This document shows, one piece after another, positions 1-9,815 of a stretch of DNA of 64,000 nt. This DNA is from Rhodosorus marinus (lineage: Eukaryota; Rhodophyta; Stylonematophyceae; Stylonematales; Stylonemataceae), in contig JAMWBK010000001.1 of the NCBI GenBank assembly GCA_029953675.1, positions 1,215,001 to 1,279,000 on the forward strand, written 5' to 3'. Below the pieces are notes generated by a model. That model saw nothing but the letters and a program-made list of their open reading frames with translations, had not been told where the DNA came from and did not search any database. Within the stretch, counting starts at the first letter, position 1. The number at the start of each line of letters is the position of its first letter. The position numbers and the translations under genes are program-made.

Positions 1-96
1 CGGAAACCCGTACGCCAAATGCCCCAGTCTCCGCTCTCCTTCAGGACATAAGACTGTAGATCCATAGGCTGCGACCTCGCAGCCGTGCCTGGAGCG

Positions 97-1506
97 CTAA
101 TCGTGCTTCTCCCCCTTAGACCCGGGGGAGTCGGTCCTCGCTCTCTTACCTCCTATCCGCACCAAAGTCGTGAGCCGCCCACTCCGCGAGGCTCGCGGAA
201 CGGATCCCGCGGGCTTCAGCAAAGTAACCTGGGCGTCCTCCACCGCCATGCCCTCAGTCTGCTCCCCTGCCTCACCACTCTCGCTGGAAGTGGTGCTGGA
301 AGCAGAGCCCTCCAAAATCCCCACCCGCTGCAGCTCTGTCTTGTTGCGCGAAGTCAGCACAAGGCGCCTCCCCAGATCGAAGAAGCTGGACACCGCCATG
401 CGCAGGTGACGAGGGCCCGACCGGAACCGCTCCAACAAGATCCTCTCAAGGCGCTGAATCCGTAGCCAATGGATCGCTGCCGCCTTCACGCTGCTCTCAT
501 GCTCAGAGAGCCCTGCCGTTTCTCCCGGAGAAAGGAAATTGCCCGAGAAACGGTCAAAATCGAAGTGCAAAACCACCTGCGGGTTGCAGCGCAGCCACCG
601 GGCGCTCTCAGGCCACTGCTCGGTAGGCTTCGCCAGCAAGGCCTCCAGGTACTTGGCGGCGGTTGCGGAGACCAAAAACAGCACATCGCGGCCCTCATAG
701 TTTGCGAAGAAGAAATCACCCCGGCTGCACCCAAACGATTCCGCAAAAGTGTCCCGGAAGTCTCGCATGGACGGAACCTGTCCTCGTGTAGTCTGGGGCC
801 GGACATTTCGCACCCACAGAAATTGGAGAGTGGTCTCCACAGGTCCATCCTGAGGCTCGCGAGATGGTAGGAAACGGAGCATAGCCGCCGTACGTGTGGC
901 AGTGGTGCCCTTCCGCAAGACTGATGCGTACGAAGCGCCCCCTTTGCGGCCACCACCTGCCCCCGCAGTAGCCGGGAGCTGGTGACCACCTGAGGGCTGG
1001 TCCAAGAGAGGGAAGTCCACAGCTGCAGTCTCCTCCACACCGGTTGCCGCACAGTCACCACCACCATTGCCTCGAGTCCCCGAGCGCTGAAGCGCCTTTT
1101 GGCCCGGCCTGCCGCTCCCCAACGTCGTACTGTCCCGCGCAGAAGCAACCGCCCTCGCCTGTCCCGGGACAGGTTCATGTTGATTGACCTGATGTTGACT
1201 GCCTTCAGCCAACGCTGCCACTCTGGGGCAATTCAAATTCTCGTCCGAATTTGAATTTGACCTGGCCAGCAATCCCGATTCCAGCCCACCTAGCTTCTGG
1301 GTGAGCTGAGGGAGCACTCCACGATCACTCGCAGCAGTGATCAGGCTGGTGACAGCGGAGATAAGTGCACGCGCCTGGGTGCCAGAAGCGCCTTCCAAGT
1401 CAACCTCGGAAGAAAACGTGCCGCAGCTGAGGCGAACACGGAGTCCCCCACCTGGCAGTGCCTCCTTGGGAGGAGGCTCCGTCGAGCGCGGAGATATCCC
1501 TACCAT
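97..1506 (-). CDS. Probable non-LTR retrotransposon ORF1 (gag-like) protein
   Basis: An open frame of 469 residues is read from an ATG at 1506 to a stop at 97. It extends 77 residues further upstream to 1737, but that part looks like translated leader: it is Phe/Gly/Cys-rich, and a diverged second copy of the ATG region lies upstream at 1895. The first third is Ser/Gly/Ala-rich and low in complexity. Residues from about 240 to 400 look globular, with alternating aromatic/hydrophobic and Arg-rich stretches (LFLVSATAAKYLEALL, then HWLRIQRLERILLERFR), as in RNA-binding ORF1 proteins of LINEs. The tail is basic. No zinc knuckle is visible. An ORF2 would lie left of position 97, outside the window. 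A host gene is possible; the ORF1 call rests on base composition, the duplicated leader and the retroelement-rich setting. Confidence 0.4.
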   Translation of the reverse strand: MVGISPRSTEPPPKEALPGGGLRVRLSCGTFSSEVDLEGASGTQARALISAVTSLITAASDRGVLPQLTQKLGGLESGLLARSNSNSDENLNCPRVAALAEGSQHQVNQHEPVPGQARAVASARDSTTLGSGRPGQKALQRSGTRGNGGGDCAATGVEETAAVDFPLLDQPSGGHQLPATAGAGGGRKGGASYASVLRKGTTATRTAAMLRFLPSREPQDGPVETTLQFLWVRNVRPQTTRGQVPSMRDFRDTFAESFGCSRGDFFFANYEGRDVLFLVSATAAKYLEALLAKPTEQWPESARWLRCNPQVVLHFDFDRFSGNFLSPGETAGLSEHESSVKAAAIHWLRIQRLERILLERFRSGPRHLRMAVSSFFDLGRRLVLTSRNKTELQRVGILEGSASSTTSSESGEAGEQTEGMAVEDAQVTLLKPAGSVPRASRSGRLTTLVRIGGKRARTDSPGSKGEKHD

Positions 1507-1950
1507 CCTGAGGGAATGCGCAAAGGAAACGTTGCACCACCAATATGAAACCGCACCGAGAGAATAATCGACCAAACCCAACCCAAATAGGAAAGGCCCC
1601 GCAACACACCCACCCGGAAGACAGAAGTAGTTGCAAATGCAAACGACGCCCCGCGGAAAACCGAGGGGAAGGCGTACCAGAGGAAGCGCTTCCCGTAAAC
1701 GAACACGCTCACGACCGAAAAAGAAACAAAACCCCAATCCTCGACAACAACTCCTCCCTTTACAGTGTTCAGTAACTCCACCTGCGTGGAGAAAGGGCCC
1801 GCACGAAGAGACACCCTATGTCCACCCTCAGTGGACACCTCCGCCCGCGGGATCTCCGGATCCTCAGGAGTGGAGCGCGGAGGAACCCCGGCCATCACGG
1901 AAGAGTATGTTGAACAGGAGTTTCACGAAGGAACCCAACCAAAATATCCC
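1385..1950 (-). repeat. Diverged tandem duplication of the ORF1 leader and start region
   Basis: On the minus strand the start of the ORF1-like gene (ATG at 1506) is repeated about 389 bp upstream (ATG at 1895/1898). The first ~45 codons of both copies align: a PRST motif, a Gly-rich turn, then V-R/S-L-x-C/A-G-x-F-S-x-Q/E-V-x-L. The leader before each ATG also matches (a GGTTGGGTT run). The upstream copy goes out of frame after about 50 codons. Repeated leader units of this kind are known as promoter monomers in some LINEs; that role is inference here. Confidence 0.5.
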
Positions 1951-2269
1951 GCACAATCCAGCGCCGCAGACCGAAAACTCTGGCTCGAACACACCCAAAG
2001 AGGGAGAATCTCCGATAACCAACCACGAAACCCCCAAAAGCGGGGGAAAAGACAGCGAGAGGCTGCGCCTGCAACGAGGAACACCCTCGGACCGGAACAC
2101 GACTCCAATCGCAATCCGGAAACCAACTCAAACCCCCCTAATAACAACGTGGTTTTACTAACCATAGAACAGCAAAGTAAAAGCGTGCACAACAGGAAAG
2201 TTTTGGAAGCGGACAACCAACGAGTATAGACGATCGGGGCCCAGACAGCTAGTAGGAAAAACAACGGAA

Positions 2270-3235
2270 CCCATAAGCCCAAAACACTCAGTGACCAGAG
2301 CTACCAAGAGATATTAGAACCTGGGCTGTTTGACGAGCCGACAGTAAACAGGTATACCTTACGATCCTATCCTGTAACTTGTTCCTCGGAAATTCCGGAA
2401 ATTCCACTTAAACCAAAAACTTTAGTAAAACCACCGTTTAATGAACGTGGTTAACGGGAGACTGAAAAAAAAGAAAAGAAAACAAGCCACGAAGGGAAAA
2501 GGAAGACTGGTGAAGGCCAAGGTCATGTGCCTCGAACATCAAAGCGTCGTTCGTCATACGCCACAGGAAACTCAAACGGGTTAAAACGGGAGAGCCGGTC
2601 GGAACAATTCGAGAACGCCAATGGAAACCCAACCGAGTAAACAATCACCAGGAGGGTACCAGACCATAAGCTAAAGTGGAAGCTCGACTTCCCGAGGGAA
2701 GACAAAGCTCGCCCTACATATTTTGGTTCTTTGTGCCGTTCCATAGTTGCAACGGCAGATCCACCCACCGACCACTAACGTCTTCTTCGTGATCTCCGAT
2801 CGAAACGAAGAAGACGTTGGGGGTAAATCGGTAAATCGTCCGCAAGCCTTCAGTCGGCCCGAAGAAACTACTAAGAATCTACTGTGCTTAAAAACTACTG
2901 AAATTACAAATATCATTGTCAATCATTTATGACCTTGACTGACTTGGTCCACCACCAGCTCTGGTGACCTAAAAACCCAACCCGTTTAAACACAAAATCT
3001 GAACCTATTTCTAAATATCCACTAGAGACGTGATGACTATCAACGCACGTGGGCGATTGATGGCCTTATACGACCCCATCTCCAGTAGCCAAGAAGGCTC
3101 AACAGCTTCGATCCTTTGCGCGAGAACGAGCCTCTTGCGCTGACGGTGTTCAAGCTCAAATCAACACGCGATCAACCAGCCCTTCCCACCTTCAACTCTC
3201 TAAGTCCCAAGAACTCATTTGTGTCTTAGTTGTAC
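2270..3235. repeat. Segmental duplication, copy 1 (partner 9760-11065)
   Basis: This block matches 9760-11065 in the same orientation, with many substitutions. Anchors are the GACCAGAG-TACC block near 2292, the CAGTAAACAGGTA run, the AAAACTACTGAAATTACAAA run near 2890, and the GTGGGCGATTG and CAGCCCTTCCCACCTT runs near 3050 and 3180. The partner carries an extra family B fragment at about 10420-10800 that is absent here, so the duplication predates that insertion. No gene is seen apart from LINE remnants. Confidence 0.7.
2452..2870 (-). mobile_element. Family B LINE fragment (3' part, decayed)
   Basis: Read on the minus strand it resembles the C-terminal ORF region and 3' UTR of family B (best copy at 47255-48258). 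It has the LSFLWRM-x-ALM-like coding end, the homopolymer T tract and the terminal CAGTCTC tail. Several frameshifts break the frame. It lies within the segmental duplication shared with 9760-11065. Confidence 0.6.
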
Positions 3236-3425
3236 TCCATATGTGATCTAGGCACCTCATGCTAGTTTAGGGCTATTTTTTAGATTAGAACCACCTACTC
3301 CTATATCTAGCATCATCTAGGGCACATAAATGTGTAGCCACTCTGTGATCAGAGGGGTTGCTCGAGTAAGAGGTAACGCTTTACGCGCCTGCCTCCACGG
3401 GTGTCTATTGCTCTGCAGGAACACA
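3225..3425 (+). repeat. Copia-like LTR fragment, copy 1
   Basis: This segment recurs in inverted orientation in 4577-5870 and in part at 60310-60430. Shared anchors are the ACTCCTATATCTAGCA run, the GCCACTCTGTGATCAGAGGGG run and the CTCGAGTAA run. The copy at 4577-5870 borders a TTCTAACA / GGTTATGAGC junction that looks like an LTR end plus an initiator-Met-tRNA primer-binding site, hence the LTR reading. Confidence 0.45.
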
Positions 3426-3791
3426 ATCTAGTTTCAGCCTCTTCGTTTTTCTTTCAGTCTCCGACTAATCAATTTCATTCAATCAATGAAACGATCTGAT
3501 TTTTCAGACTTTGCACTTGGAACAGTACGTGTATGAGCGAACAATGTACTTCGCGTATACGATTCTTTTTTATATCCTGTCCTGGAGTTTCCGTGACTAA
3601 TATGCTAACAAGCTTGGCTTATATGGGTCTCACAGGGTTTCCTCCAATCTCCTCTATATCATCTCAGAATCTACACGGTTGTGTCTAGAGTTGACTCATC
3701 TGTTTCTCATCTACCGGCTGCAAGTTTCTTAGATTCCACCAACACGTTTCAGGGAGGCGAGGGAACAATAAAAGCCCTTGGGAAACGGTTC

Positions 3792-4123
3792 CCGGCAAGA
3801 AATTCGATTTCCGCATCATGTCTCCTTTCGGCTGTCTAGCGATCGCGCACGCACAAAAGGAAGATGGTGCCATACGTGGCAAGCTCGATGAACCAACGAT
3901 GCGCGGGATTATACTCCGATGTGAGCGAGCCTGCAACCAACTGATACAACTCGGAGATGGTCGCAGAAGATGGACAAAAAACATCGCAGTACAGGAGGAG
4001 ACCTTCGCCCTGAAGCAACCCCATGCCGGGCTTACCCCGGACATCCAAGAAGCCATTGACTACGCCAAGTCGAAAGACTACATCAGTCTGAATCGTGATC
4101 CATCGAGCTGCGAAGATGACTAG
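3792..4123 (+). pseudogene. Copia-type integrase C-terminal fragment
   Basis: The open frame around 3792-4123 encodes an S-P-F-G-C-L-A-x-A-H motif, then K-L-D-E-P-x-M-R-G-I-I-L, then a Q-L-I-Q-L segment and a W-T-K-N-I-A-V-Q-E-E-T-F stretch. In Ty1/copia polyproteins the order FGC-A-h, KLDp-a-kgiFLGY, gYrlw, i-sRDV-FdE marks the end of the integrase core and the domain behind it. The protein stops after about 110 residues and no reverse transcriptase follows, so it is a relic. The LTR-like copies on either side are in opposite orientations, so this is not one simple element. Confidence 0.5.
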
Positions 4124-4179
4124 AAACACCAGCTCGAAAAGCCCACCATAAACCCCGCAGTGAGAATGTGAAACTTGGC

Positions 4180-4576
4180 AACAACACCGAAGGGTGTGAA
4201 CATATCCAACAAACAGCGAAAGATGTCAAAGTTTAAGTCACAAACTTACCACTGCAAGTAAGGTCAGGCGCGATAGAGAATACCCTGCCTTTGGTTCATG
4301 TTCTCTGCTAGCAAAGTTTTTGTCTTCTTCCACAATGCGTATTTGCAGTCTTGCTTCGCCTGAGTTCGTAGGCTCTCTGCGTCCGGTTAGCTGTCATTAT
4401 CAACCAATTGCTCTCCACGAAACCTCCACATCCGGTCTTTCGCTTCGGGACAAGCAGCTAGACTAGGTCCTCCTTCGCCAAGGACTCCTTAAACCATTAA
4501 CCATCTCTACAATCCAGTTCATCCTCATCTTCTTGGTTCACGCAGCTCCCAGGCGGTGAGCGCGGCTCATAACCTG
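4180..4576 (-). pseudogene. Possible copia gag start remnant next to an LTR
   Basis: Directly inside the LTR-like end at 4577, on the minus strand, a GGTTATGAGC primer-site-like sequence is followed by broken frames. One of these contains a D-x-K-Y-A-L-W-K-K segment, reminiscent of the W-x-x-L region near the start of copia gag. Stops interrupt it. The call is weak and rests mainly on position. Confidence 0.25.
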
Positions 4577-5870
4577 TTAGAACTTGGGAGTCCTTACAGA
4601 GCATTAGAGACCCGTAGAGGCGAATACCGCGTTCGCTTTTACTCGAGTAACCCCTCTGATCACAGAGTGGCTAATATTATCAACAACACTAGGTGTATGA
4701 GTGTTGTTCATCCACTGGTTGTCATGTTTATTCCGAACCTACCATACTTGATTCTAGGATCACTATATATTCAATACCAGTCCCTGAGATCCTTGCTTAG
4801 GAAAACGTTCATGCATGCGCAAGCATGTAAAAACCCTTATCCAACCCAGGCTTTATCCCTAATACTCTGGAAGCTGACAATCTACGAATCTCTAGTGGCG
4901 ACTACAGTGGCTCTGTGTTAGAACCCTGTTCGTCGCTATGCCCTCTTGATCATAAGAAAACCCCCCATCTAAGTCCAGTCATTATAAAGATCTTGATTGG
5001 CAAATGGCCTTTTCGATTGACCTACGAGAGTCCCAGATCTGGACTTATACCAGACCCTTAGGAACCTAGAACCCCTCACGTGGAGCTGGAGGGGAGGATT
5101 CGTGCCTGCAGATCAGTCGTAATCTGCGAACATGTGGCCCAAACATTATGTTGAAACGGTCACACGGTCAACGGTGACCATCCGCTCTCAGCACGTAGAA
5201 GGACAATCCTCACATCATCCTACATATGGTAACACCAGTGTGTAGATGGTATACGGTAGGCTAACCGGATGGAGGTTAAAACGTTTGAATTAGTTTGAAC
5301 CGTACAAGACATCGATCATTTCCACGGTATAGTAGATTTCTTAAGTGGGAGATATCGACCCCAATGGTCAGGCAAACAATAAAAAACCTATCGAAGTTTG
5401 GCTGACAGGACTTTGGTTCAGGTCAGGAATCCTTGAAAATTCCTACATATTATGTAGAGATTTTTACTGGTTTCCAACCTTGAAAGAAGCAAGCGAACTT
5501 CGATGGTTTCTTTATTGGTTCCCCTGACCCTTGTGTTCGATATCTACCACTTAAGTATCCTACGATACTATGGGGAAGATCGATACCTTGTACTGTTCAA
5601 ACTATTTCAAATGTTTGAGCCTCTACAAGGTTTGTCTACCGTATACTGTTTGTACATCGGTCCTACGTATGTGTGACCATGTGTGAATCATCCTCTTGGA
5701 TGCTGAGAGCGTATCGTCACCGTTGATCGCGTGACCGTTTCAACATATTATATACCCTACATTTGTGCTAGATATAGGAGTAGCTGGTTCTAATCGGAGT
5801 CAATAGTCCTAGACTAGTATGAGATGCCTATATCAAACATGGAGTTAGACCAACATTTTATTCTGAACTA
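4577..5870 (-). repeat. Copia-like LTR copy 2, interrupted by about 1.07 kb
   Basis: The outer parts (about 4577-4690 and 5757-5870) are the reverse complement of the LTR segment at 3225-3425. Between them lies about 1.07 kb absent from that copy, and the inner 612 bp of this is the palindrome at 5145-5756. The uninterrupted copy at 3225-3425 serves as the empty-site reference. Open frames in the region (such as 4556-4921) cross LTR sequence and are not genes. Confidence 0.45.
5145..5756. repeat. 612-bp imperfect palindrome (foldback element)
   Basis: The two halves are reverse complements of each other along their whole length, with mismatches and small gaps. The centre is the perfect palindrome CTACATATTATGTAG at 5443-5457. 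Matching landmarks on each arm include TGTTGAAACGGTCAC at the outer ends, CTCTCAGCA, CTTAAGTGG-AGATATCGA, and GGTCAGG with AATAAA-AACC near the centre. There is effectively no loop. A transcript would fold into one ~300-bp duplex. The short 60-residue frame inside it is not convincing as a gene. Confidence 0.75.
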
Positions 5871-6015
5871 GTCGGAACTGAATGAATGTGTCCTGAGACT
5901 GAAAAAAAAACAAAAAACGAGGGGACAAGCGAAAGACATTGAATCACGGCGAAGATATCGTACTTCCAACATCAAAGCAGCGCGTTCATACGCCATAGCA
6001 GGAAACTTTGGATAC
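5868..6015 (-). mobile_element. Family B LINE 3' fragment
   Basis: The start (GGAACTGAATGAATGTGTCC, then the GAGACTG and A-rich tract) and the ATCAAAGCAGCG-TTCATACGCCA block match the reverse complement of the family B 3' end. It is truncated to about 150 bp and abuts a family A fragment of opposite orientation at 6018. Confidence 0.6.
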
Positions 6016-6017
6016 GG

Positions 6018-6600
6018 GTATCGCATGAGGAGAAACAAGCTCCTGAAATACATCCTGAGCGACCACTTGACAAGAATTGGCTACACGGTCGAGGTGGAAT
6101 CGGCACTGCTTAGTACAACCGCAGCAACCACCGCTACTCGTTGCATCGCGGATCTCGTGGTATCGGACGAAGCCGCCAGACGCTCAACATATGTGGAGTT
6201 CGCTGGCACATGCCCCGGGTCCGGTACATATCTCGCCTCTGCCGCGCTCAGCAATGGGGCAGCAACTTCGGTACTTCGCCGCGTTAAGGGACGACGGTAC
6301 GCTGAGAACATGGCCATGCTTCCCCGGGAAGAGGGCCGGTTTCACAGGTTCTAGCCTTTCATTGTGGAAAGCTTTTGGTGTGTGGAAAATTCAAGCTCGG
6401 AGTGGCTGCGTAAGTGTTTTAACAGAACATCCTGAAGAATATCTGGCGCTCCTCCCGCCGTTTAAGTATCGTTCTCTGGCGGTATACAACCAGCACATGC
6501 TCCCCGAGGCACGCCACCGCCGCCTGGGCTTACCACCTTCTTCTAACTAGTCCCTAGTTTCCTTCTAGCTCTTGCGTAGCGCATCAGGCTATGTTTGTAA
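6018..6600 (+). pseudogene. Family A LINE 3' fragment, frameshifted
   Basis: The frame from 6025 encodes the RLE-type region of family A (KYILSDHLTRIGYTVEVES, then CIADLVVSDEAARRSTYVEF). It is joined by a +1 frameshift near 6290-6350 to the conserved C-terminus (SLWKAF through RHRRLGL). The element ends with the conserved GCGTAGCGC-TCAGGCTATG 3' signature at about 6575-6597. It is a 5'-truncated, dead copy, and it diverges from the 40-kb copies more than they do from each other, so it is an older insertion. Confidence 0.7.
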
Positions 6601-6676
6601 GACCACTTTACAAGGCCAAGGGGTCAGTGCATTCACACACAACCTGTCCCTTGAAGACACCTCGTTTTGTTAGAAT

Positions 6677-8080
6677 CTAAGCAGGTAAGACGGGCGTTTT
6701 TAAAAGAGTTTCGATTAGCAAGGGAAGCACTTGATACAAACACGAGCGAAACTTTCTTCTTACCCCTTCTTCTCCAGCTGGGCCACACACCGATTCGAGG
6801 ATCCCTATTTGGGCGTCATATATACAGCGGCCGAGCTGGCGTGCCAATGCAGCCACGAATTGGCCATCGTTTAAGCCCTGCGGTTGGACGGGTTGCAATA
6901 CCTCCCATTCTCCTCTCAATGGCTCACAATACCCGCAAATAACGCTGCCGATCCGTCCGACGACCCCGGCGGCCGGAAGTGCTCCAAAATAGGAATCAGC
7001 AGCCAGCTGTCCTGGCTCCACTGGGCCTGAATTCGCAATGACCTGACTGCTACTGAAGCTGATAAATTCTAATAGCTCTCGTTGTTGCGGGAAGGCCCTC
7101 ACCGAATACCTCATGTCGATTGGACCCGTAAATACGAGCTCGAGAGCAAAAGCGACTACATCCAAATCAGAGAGCTCTGGCACCAGAAATATCGCAATGG
7201 AGAATGACTCATATGCTTCCACAGCCACTGCAGGCCGGCGGGCCACCGTATTCGCATACGCAGGGATGGATGTCCCCGGAGATGGTACCGGTGATGGTTC
7301 GTAAACAGTCAGTTCGAGCGCTTCCGACGCGAGATTCTCTGCGACGGGTGAAATCACGACTTGAACTATTCCTGCGTCAAGGTCGATACGGTTGACGCCG
7401 GCAAACTCTGGTTTGCCGCCGACGAAATCGCACGAAAGCTGGACCGGGCATGCCTCGAAACGGATGGAACTGCTCCCTGCAGAAAATGCTATGCACGGGG
7501 AAGATGGTAGTAGACGCTCGGCGCAGGCTATATCCGACGTTGCCAGTGGAGGACCCGATATCTGCTGTCTCAATGGTACGATCCTATTATCAACCAGCGC
7601 AGCAGTACGCACTTTGCCGTCCTCCATGCGAACCTTCGCTTCAACCACGACAAAAGGTGCGCTACCCCCTCCACTGCAGCAGTCACCCACTGCCCGGACA
7701 TCGTCCAGACATGCGTCTATTCTCACCGTGGTCGGCTCACTATCTAGGAACTTCCTCTTTCGAGTGAACCGAGTGTTATCAAGAGGAACGTTGGAACTTT
7801 CAAGCCATAGGCCGACCTTTGCTCGTCTTATCCGAACTCCCTCGCGCACAACAAAAGTGAACCTGACACACGTTTCATGCTCATTGGGTCCCTGCGTCTT
7901 CACGACAGTGCTTGTTGTTACGATTCCCACTCTTCCACCATCAACTTCCAGCTCATAGCACGTGGAAACACTCGTGTAGGAGGAAACTAAGGGATTATAA
8001 GAGGTTGCGCACGTGCTAACTTCACAAACCGTCAAGCCGAAAATCCCGGCGAGCAGGATCAATACCAAACCGTACTTCAT
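6677..8080 (-). CDS. Secreted two-part protein with a Cys-rich CPVxL-type domain (unknown family)
   Basis: A single exon encodes 467 residues. The frame opens at 8155, but the ATG at 8080 is chosen because a clean signal peptide (MKYGLVLILLAGIFGLTVC) starts there and a TATA-like box lies about 100 bp upstream. Residues about 24-218 form a Cys-containing domain. It has E-T-C-V-R-F-T-F near 70, V-G-L-W near 89, a CC pair at 134-135 and the closing motif EACPVQLSC at 209-217. The same order occurs in the proteins at 17061-17675 and 31134-32267. A Pro/Ser hinge (EPSPVPSPG, 261-269) leads to a C-terminal part with six cysteines and no recognised fold. A soluble extracellular or cell-wall protein is the likely role; no catalytic motif is visible. 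Confidence 0.75.
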   Translation of the reverse strand: MKYGLVLILLAGIFGLTVCEVSTCATSYNPLVSSYTSVSTCYELEVDGGRVGIVTTSTVVKTQGPNEHETCVRFTFVVREGVRIRRAKVGLWLESSNVPLDNTRFTRKRKFLDSEPTTVRIDACLDDVRAVGDCCSGGGSAPFVVVEAKVRMEDGKVRTAALVDNRIVPLRQQISGPPLATSDIACAERLLPSSPCIAFSAGSSSIRFEACPVQLSCDFVGGKPEFAGVNRIDLDAGIVQVVISPVAENLASEALELTVYEPSPVPSPGTSIPAYANTVARRPAVAVEAYESFSIAIFLVPELSDLDVVAFALELVFTGPIDMRYSVRAFPQQRELLEFISFSSSQVIANSGPVEPGQLAADSYFGALPAAGVVGRIGSVICGYCEPLRGEWEVLQPVQPQGLNDGQFVAALARQLGRCIYDAQIGILESVCGPAGEEGVRRKFRSCLYQVLPLLIETLLKTPVLPA

Positions 8081-8176
8081 GAATATTCTTTCGACTACAC
8101 CACCAACATATAATGATTGTCCACACGCAGCTGTTCCTACGTGCGCCCCCCACACCCGTCGAACTGCATCCCAAGT

Positions 8177-8184
8177 GATATTTA
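8177..8184 (-). promoter_or_regulatory. TATA-like box of the 6677-8080 gene
   Basis: TAAATATC on the minus strand lies 97-104 bp before the chosen ATG, the same spacing as the TATA boxes of the other genes here. It is the weakest match of the set. Confidence 0.4.
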
Positions 8185-8518
8185 CACCCTTCTCTTCCTA
8201 CGAAATCTTCCTCTTCCTACGGAAACCTCTACACAGCATCAGATCAATTGTGACACTCAGGTTTGTGTATTGTCCACTGACATTACCATCTAAGTCCTCC
8301 AAAGGCCGGATTGGAAAAACCACTGTTTGTAGTAAGTAAGAGGCACCATTCATCTAGTCAGTGTTGGGACTCCCCCTCCCCCCCCCACCCGGCCGACGGA
8401 AGCTGCGAGGATCTTGATGCTCAATCCATCCCTTAGTGCTCATTTCGCGGATGCTGCTCAGGTTTCGCATTGTTTTCAATTGTATCCATATAATCTGTTC
8501 CCACAGCAGACTACCAAC

Positions 8519-8552
8519 CCACCCCACCCCACCCCACCCCACCCCCCGGGCC
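8519..8552 (+). repeat. CCCCA simple repeat
   Basis: CCCCACCCCACCCCACCCC-type pentanucleotide repeat. The ORFs crossing it on both strands are composition artefacts. Confidence 0.85.
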
Positions 8553-8713
8553 GGCTCGACCAACTCCCATGGAATCTCCCAACGGCTTTTCCTCTTTGAT
8601 TGGATTGTATTCCCTTTTCTCTGGGATCGAAGAAACAAAAAAAAACGTTGGGAAATTGAAATACGTTTAAAAGAATGAGAGTTCTTAATGTCGAAATTCC
8701 TGGATTTTTCCCT

Positions 8714-9150
8714 GAACTATTTGGAACTGAATGAATGTGTCCGCGGGCGAGGAAAAAAGCAGCAAAACCCGAGCGGAAAAAACTGAAGAGGCTGCACGAC
8801 GAAGAAATATCGTACCTCCAACATCAAAGCAGCGCGTTCATACGCCACAGCAGGAAACTCTTTGATACACTGGGTAAACAACGAGTAGGGACGGTCCGGG
8901 CGTTCGCTGAACAGGGCTCCCTCAAGCCAAAACGGACCAACGGAATCCGGAAACGTAAAATGTAGAATGACGACATTGAATGAATTGGTGTAAGCGGAGA
9001 CTGAAAAGAAAAAACCCGGAAGGGACAAAAAGGACTGTGCAACGAAGATCGCACGTCTGGTCAGCGTACGCGGAACAACTCCGGAAACCAACGAAAGCCG
9101 ACGGAATCCATAAACCCAAGCAGTCAATGACCAGAGGTACCCTCTTGAGA
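8714..9150 (-). mobile_element. Family B LINE fragments, two overlapping 3' pieces
   Basis: Two successive pieces, about 8714-8960 and 8985-9150, both read on the minus strand as family B 3' end sequence. Each starts with the GA-CTGAA tail and A-rich tract, and runs into the AACGGAATCC-TAAACCCAAG-(A/C)-GTCAATGACCAGAGGTACC coding block. Frames are broken. Confidence 0.55.
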
Positions 9151-9362
9151 ATTTTTTACACTCTGATACACCTTTTTAGATTGTACATCTGAGGTCCCCC
9201 TCCCTCATCCTCGTACGAGGTTACTGATGCTCAATCCGTCGATTGACTGCTCACTTCGCGGGTGGTTTTCAGGTTTCGGATTGCTTCCCATTGAATCTGT
9301 AACCTGTTTCCCAGAACAGGCTGCCCGCACCAACCTCTCGTCTCTCTGCCCCCGGACCAACT

Positions 9363-9409
9363 CTTCTGGCTCCCCAGCGGGGGAGCTAAAGCCGTTGGGG
9401 AGCCAGAAG
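9363..9409. repeat. Perfect 14-bp-stem hairpin
   Basis: CTTCTGGCTCCCCA at 9363-9376 pairs exactly with TGGGGAGCCAGAAG at 9396-9409 across a 19-nt loop. It lies in duplication unit 2 and has no poly-T after it, so it is unlikely to be a transcription terminator. Confidence 0.6.
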
Positions 9410-9539
9410 CGTTGTTTGGAATGAACGTAATTTTTTCCGGGGATTGAGGAAGGGAAAAAAAAAAACAAGCCGTTAGAAAACTGAAATACGTTTAAAAAAA
9501 AGAGGACTGGCTGAGGTCCAATTCCAAGATTTTTTTCGA

Positions 9540-9815
9540 ACTCTTCGGAACTGAAAGTGTCGTCAGAGACCGAAAGAAAAAATAAAAATCACAGTGCAGG
9601 CAGACAAACGGACTATGTTGGCGCAGAAGATATCGCGGGCCTCGAACAGCAAAGCAGCTCGCGTTCATACGCCACACACCAGGAAACTTTTGGACACGGG
9701 TACAACAACAAGAGACGGTCGAGGCGAAACCAACAAGAGAGTACCAACGGAATCAAAAAACCGAAAACACTCAATGACCAGAGGTACCTAAGGCGATATT
9801 AGAAGCTTATAAGCT
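9540..9815 (-). mobile_element. Family B LINE 3' fragment
   Basis: The GGAACTGAAAGTG start, GAGACCGAAAGAAAAAA tract, CTCGAACA-CAAAGCAG-CGTTCATACGCCACA block and CACTCAATGACCAGAGGTACC block are family B 3' sequence on the minus strand, decayed. Confidence 0.55.

Larger units (their letters stand above)
8357..9190. repeat. Tandem segmental duplication, unit 1
   Basis: It matches 9191-9815 in the same orientation. Shared anchors are TGATGCTCAATCC, CTCATTTCGCGG / CTCACTTCGCGG, the CAGGTTTCG-ATTG run, the GAAATACGTTTAAAA run and the following GGAACTGAA. Both units end in family B fragments. Unit 1 carries an extra CCCCA simple repeat at about 8519-8552 and a second B piece. Confidence 0.65.
9191..9815. 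repeat. Tandem segmental duplication, unit 2
   Basis: Partner of 8357-9190 (see there). This unit has its own insertion of a hairpin-forming sequence at 9363-9409 that unit 1 lacks. Confidence 0.6.

Noticed and set aside
4556-4921. 121-codon frame
   Set aside because: It lies across LTR-like sequence shared with 3225-3425, where it is not open.
8357-8678. Frames over the CCCCA repeat
   Set aside because: Low-complexity Pro/Thr or Gly/Trp text from a pentanucleotide repeat.
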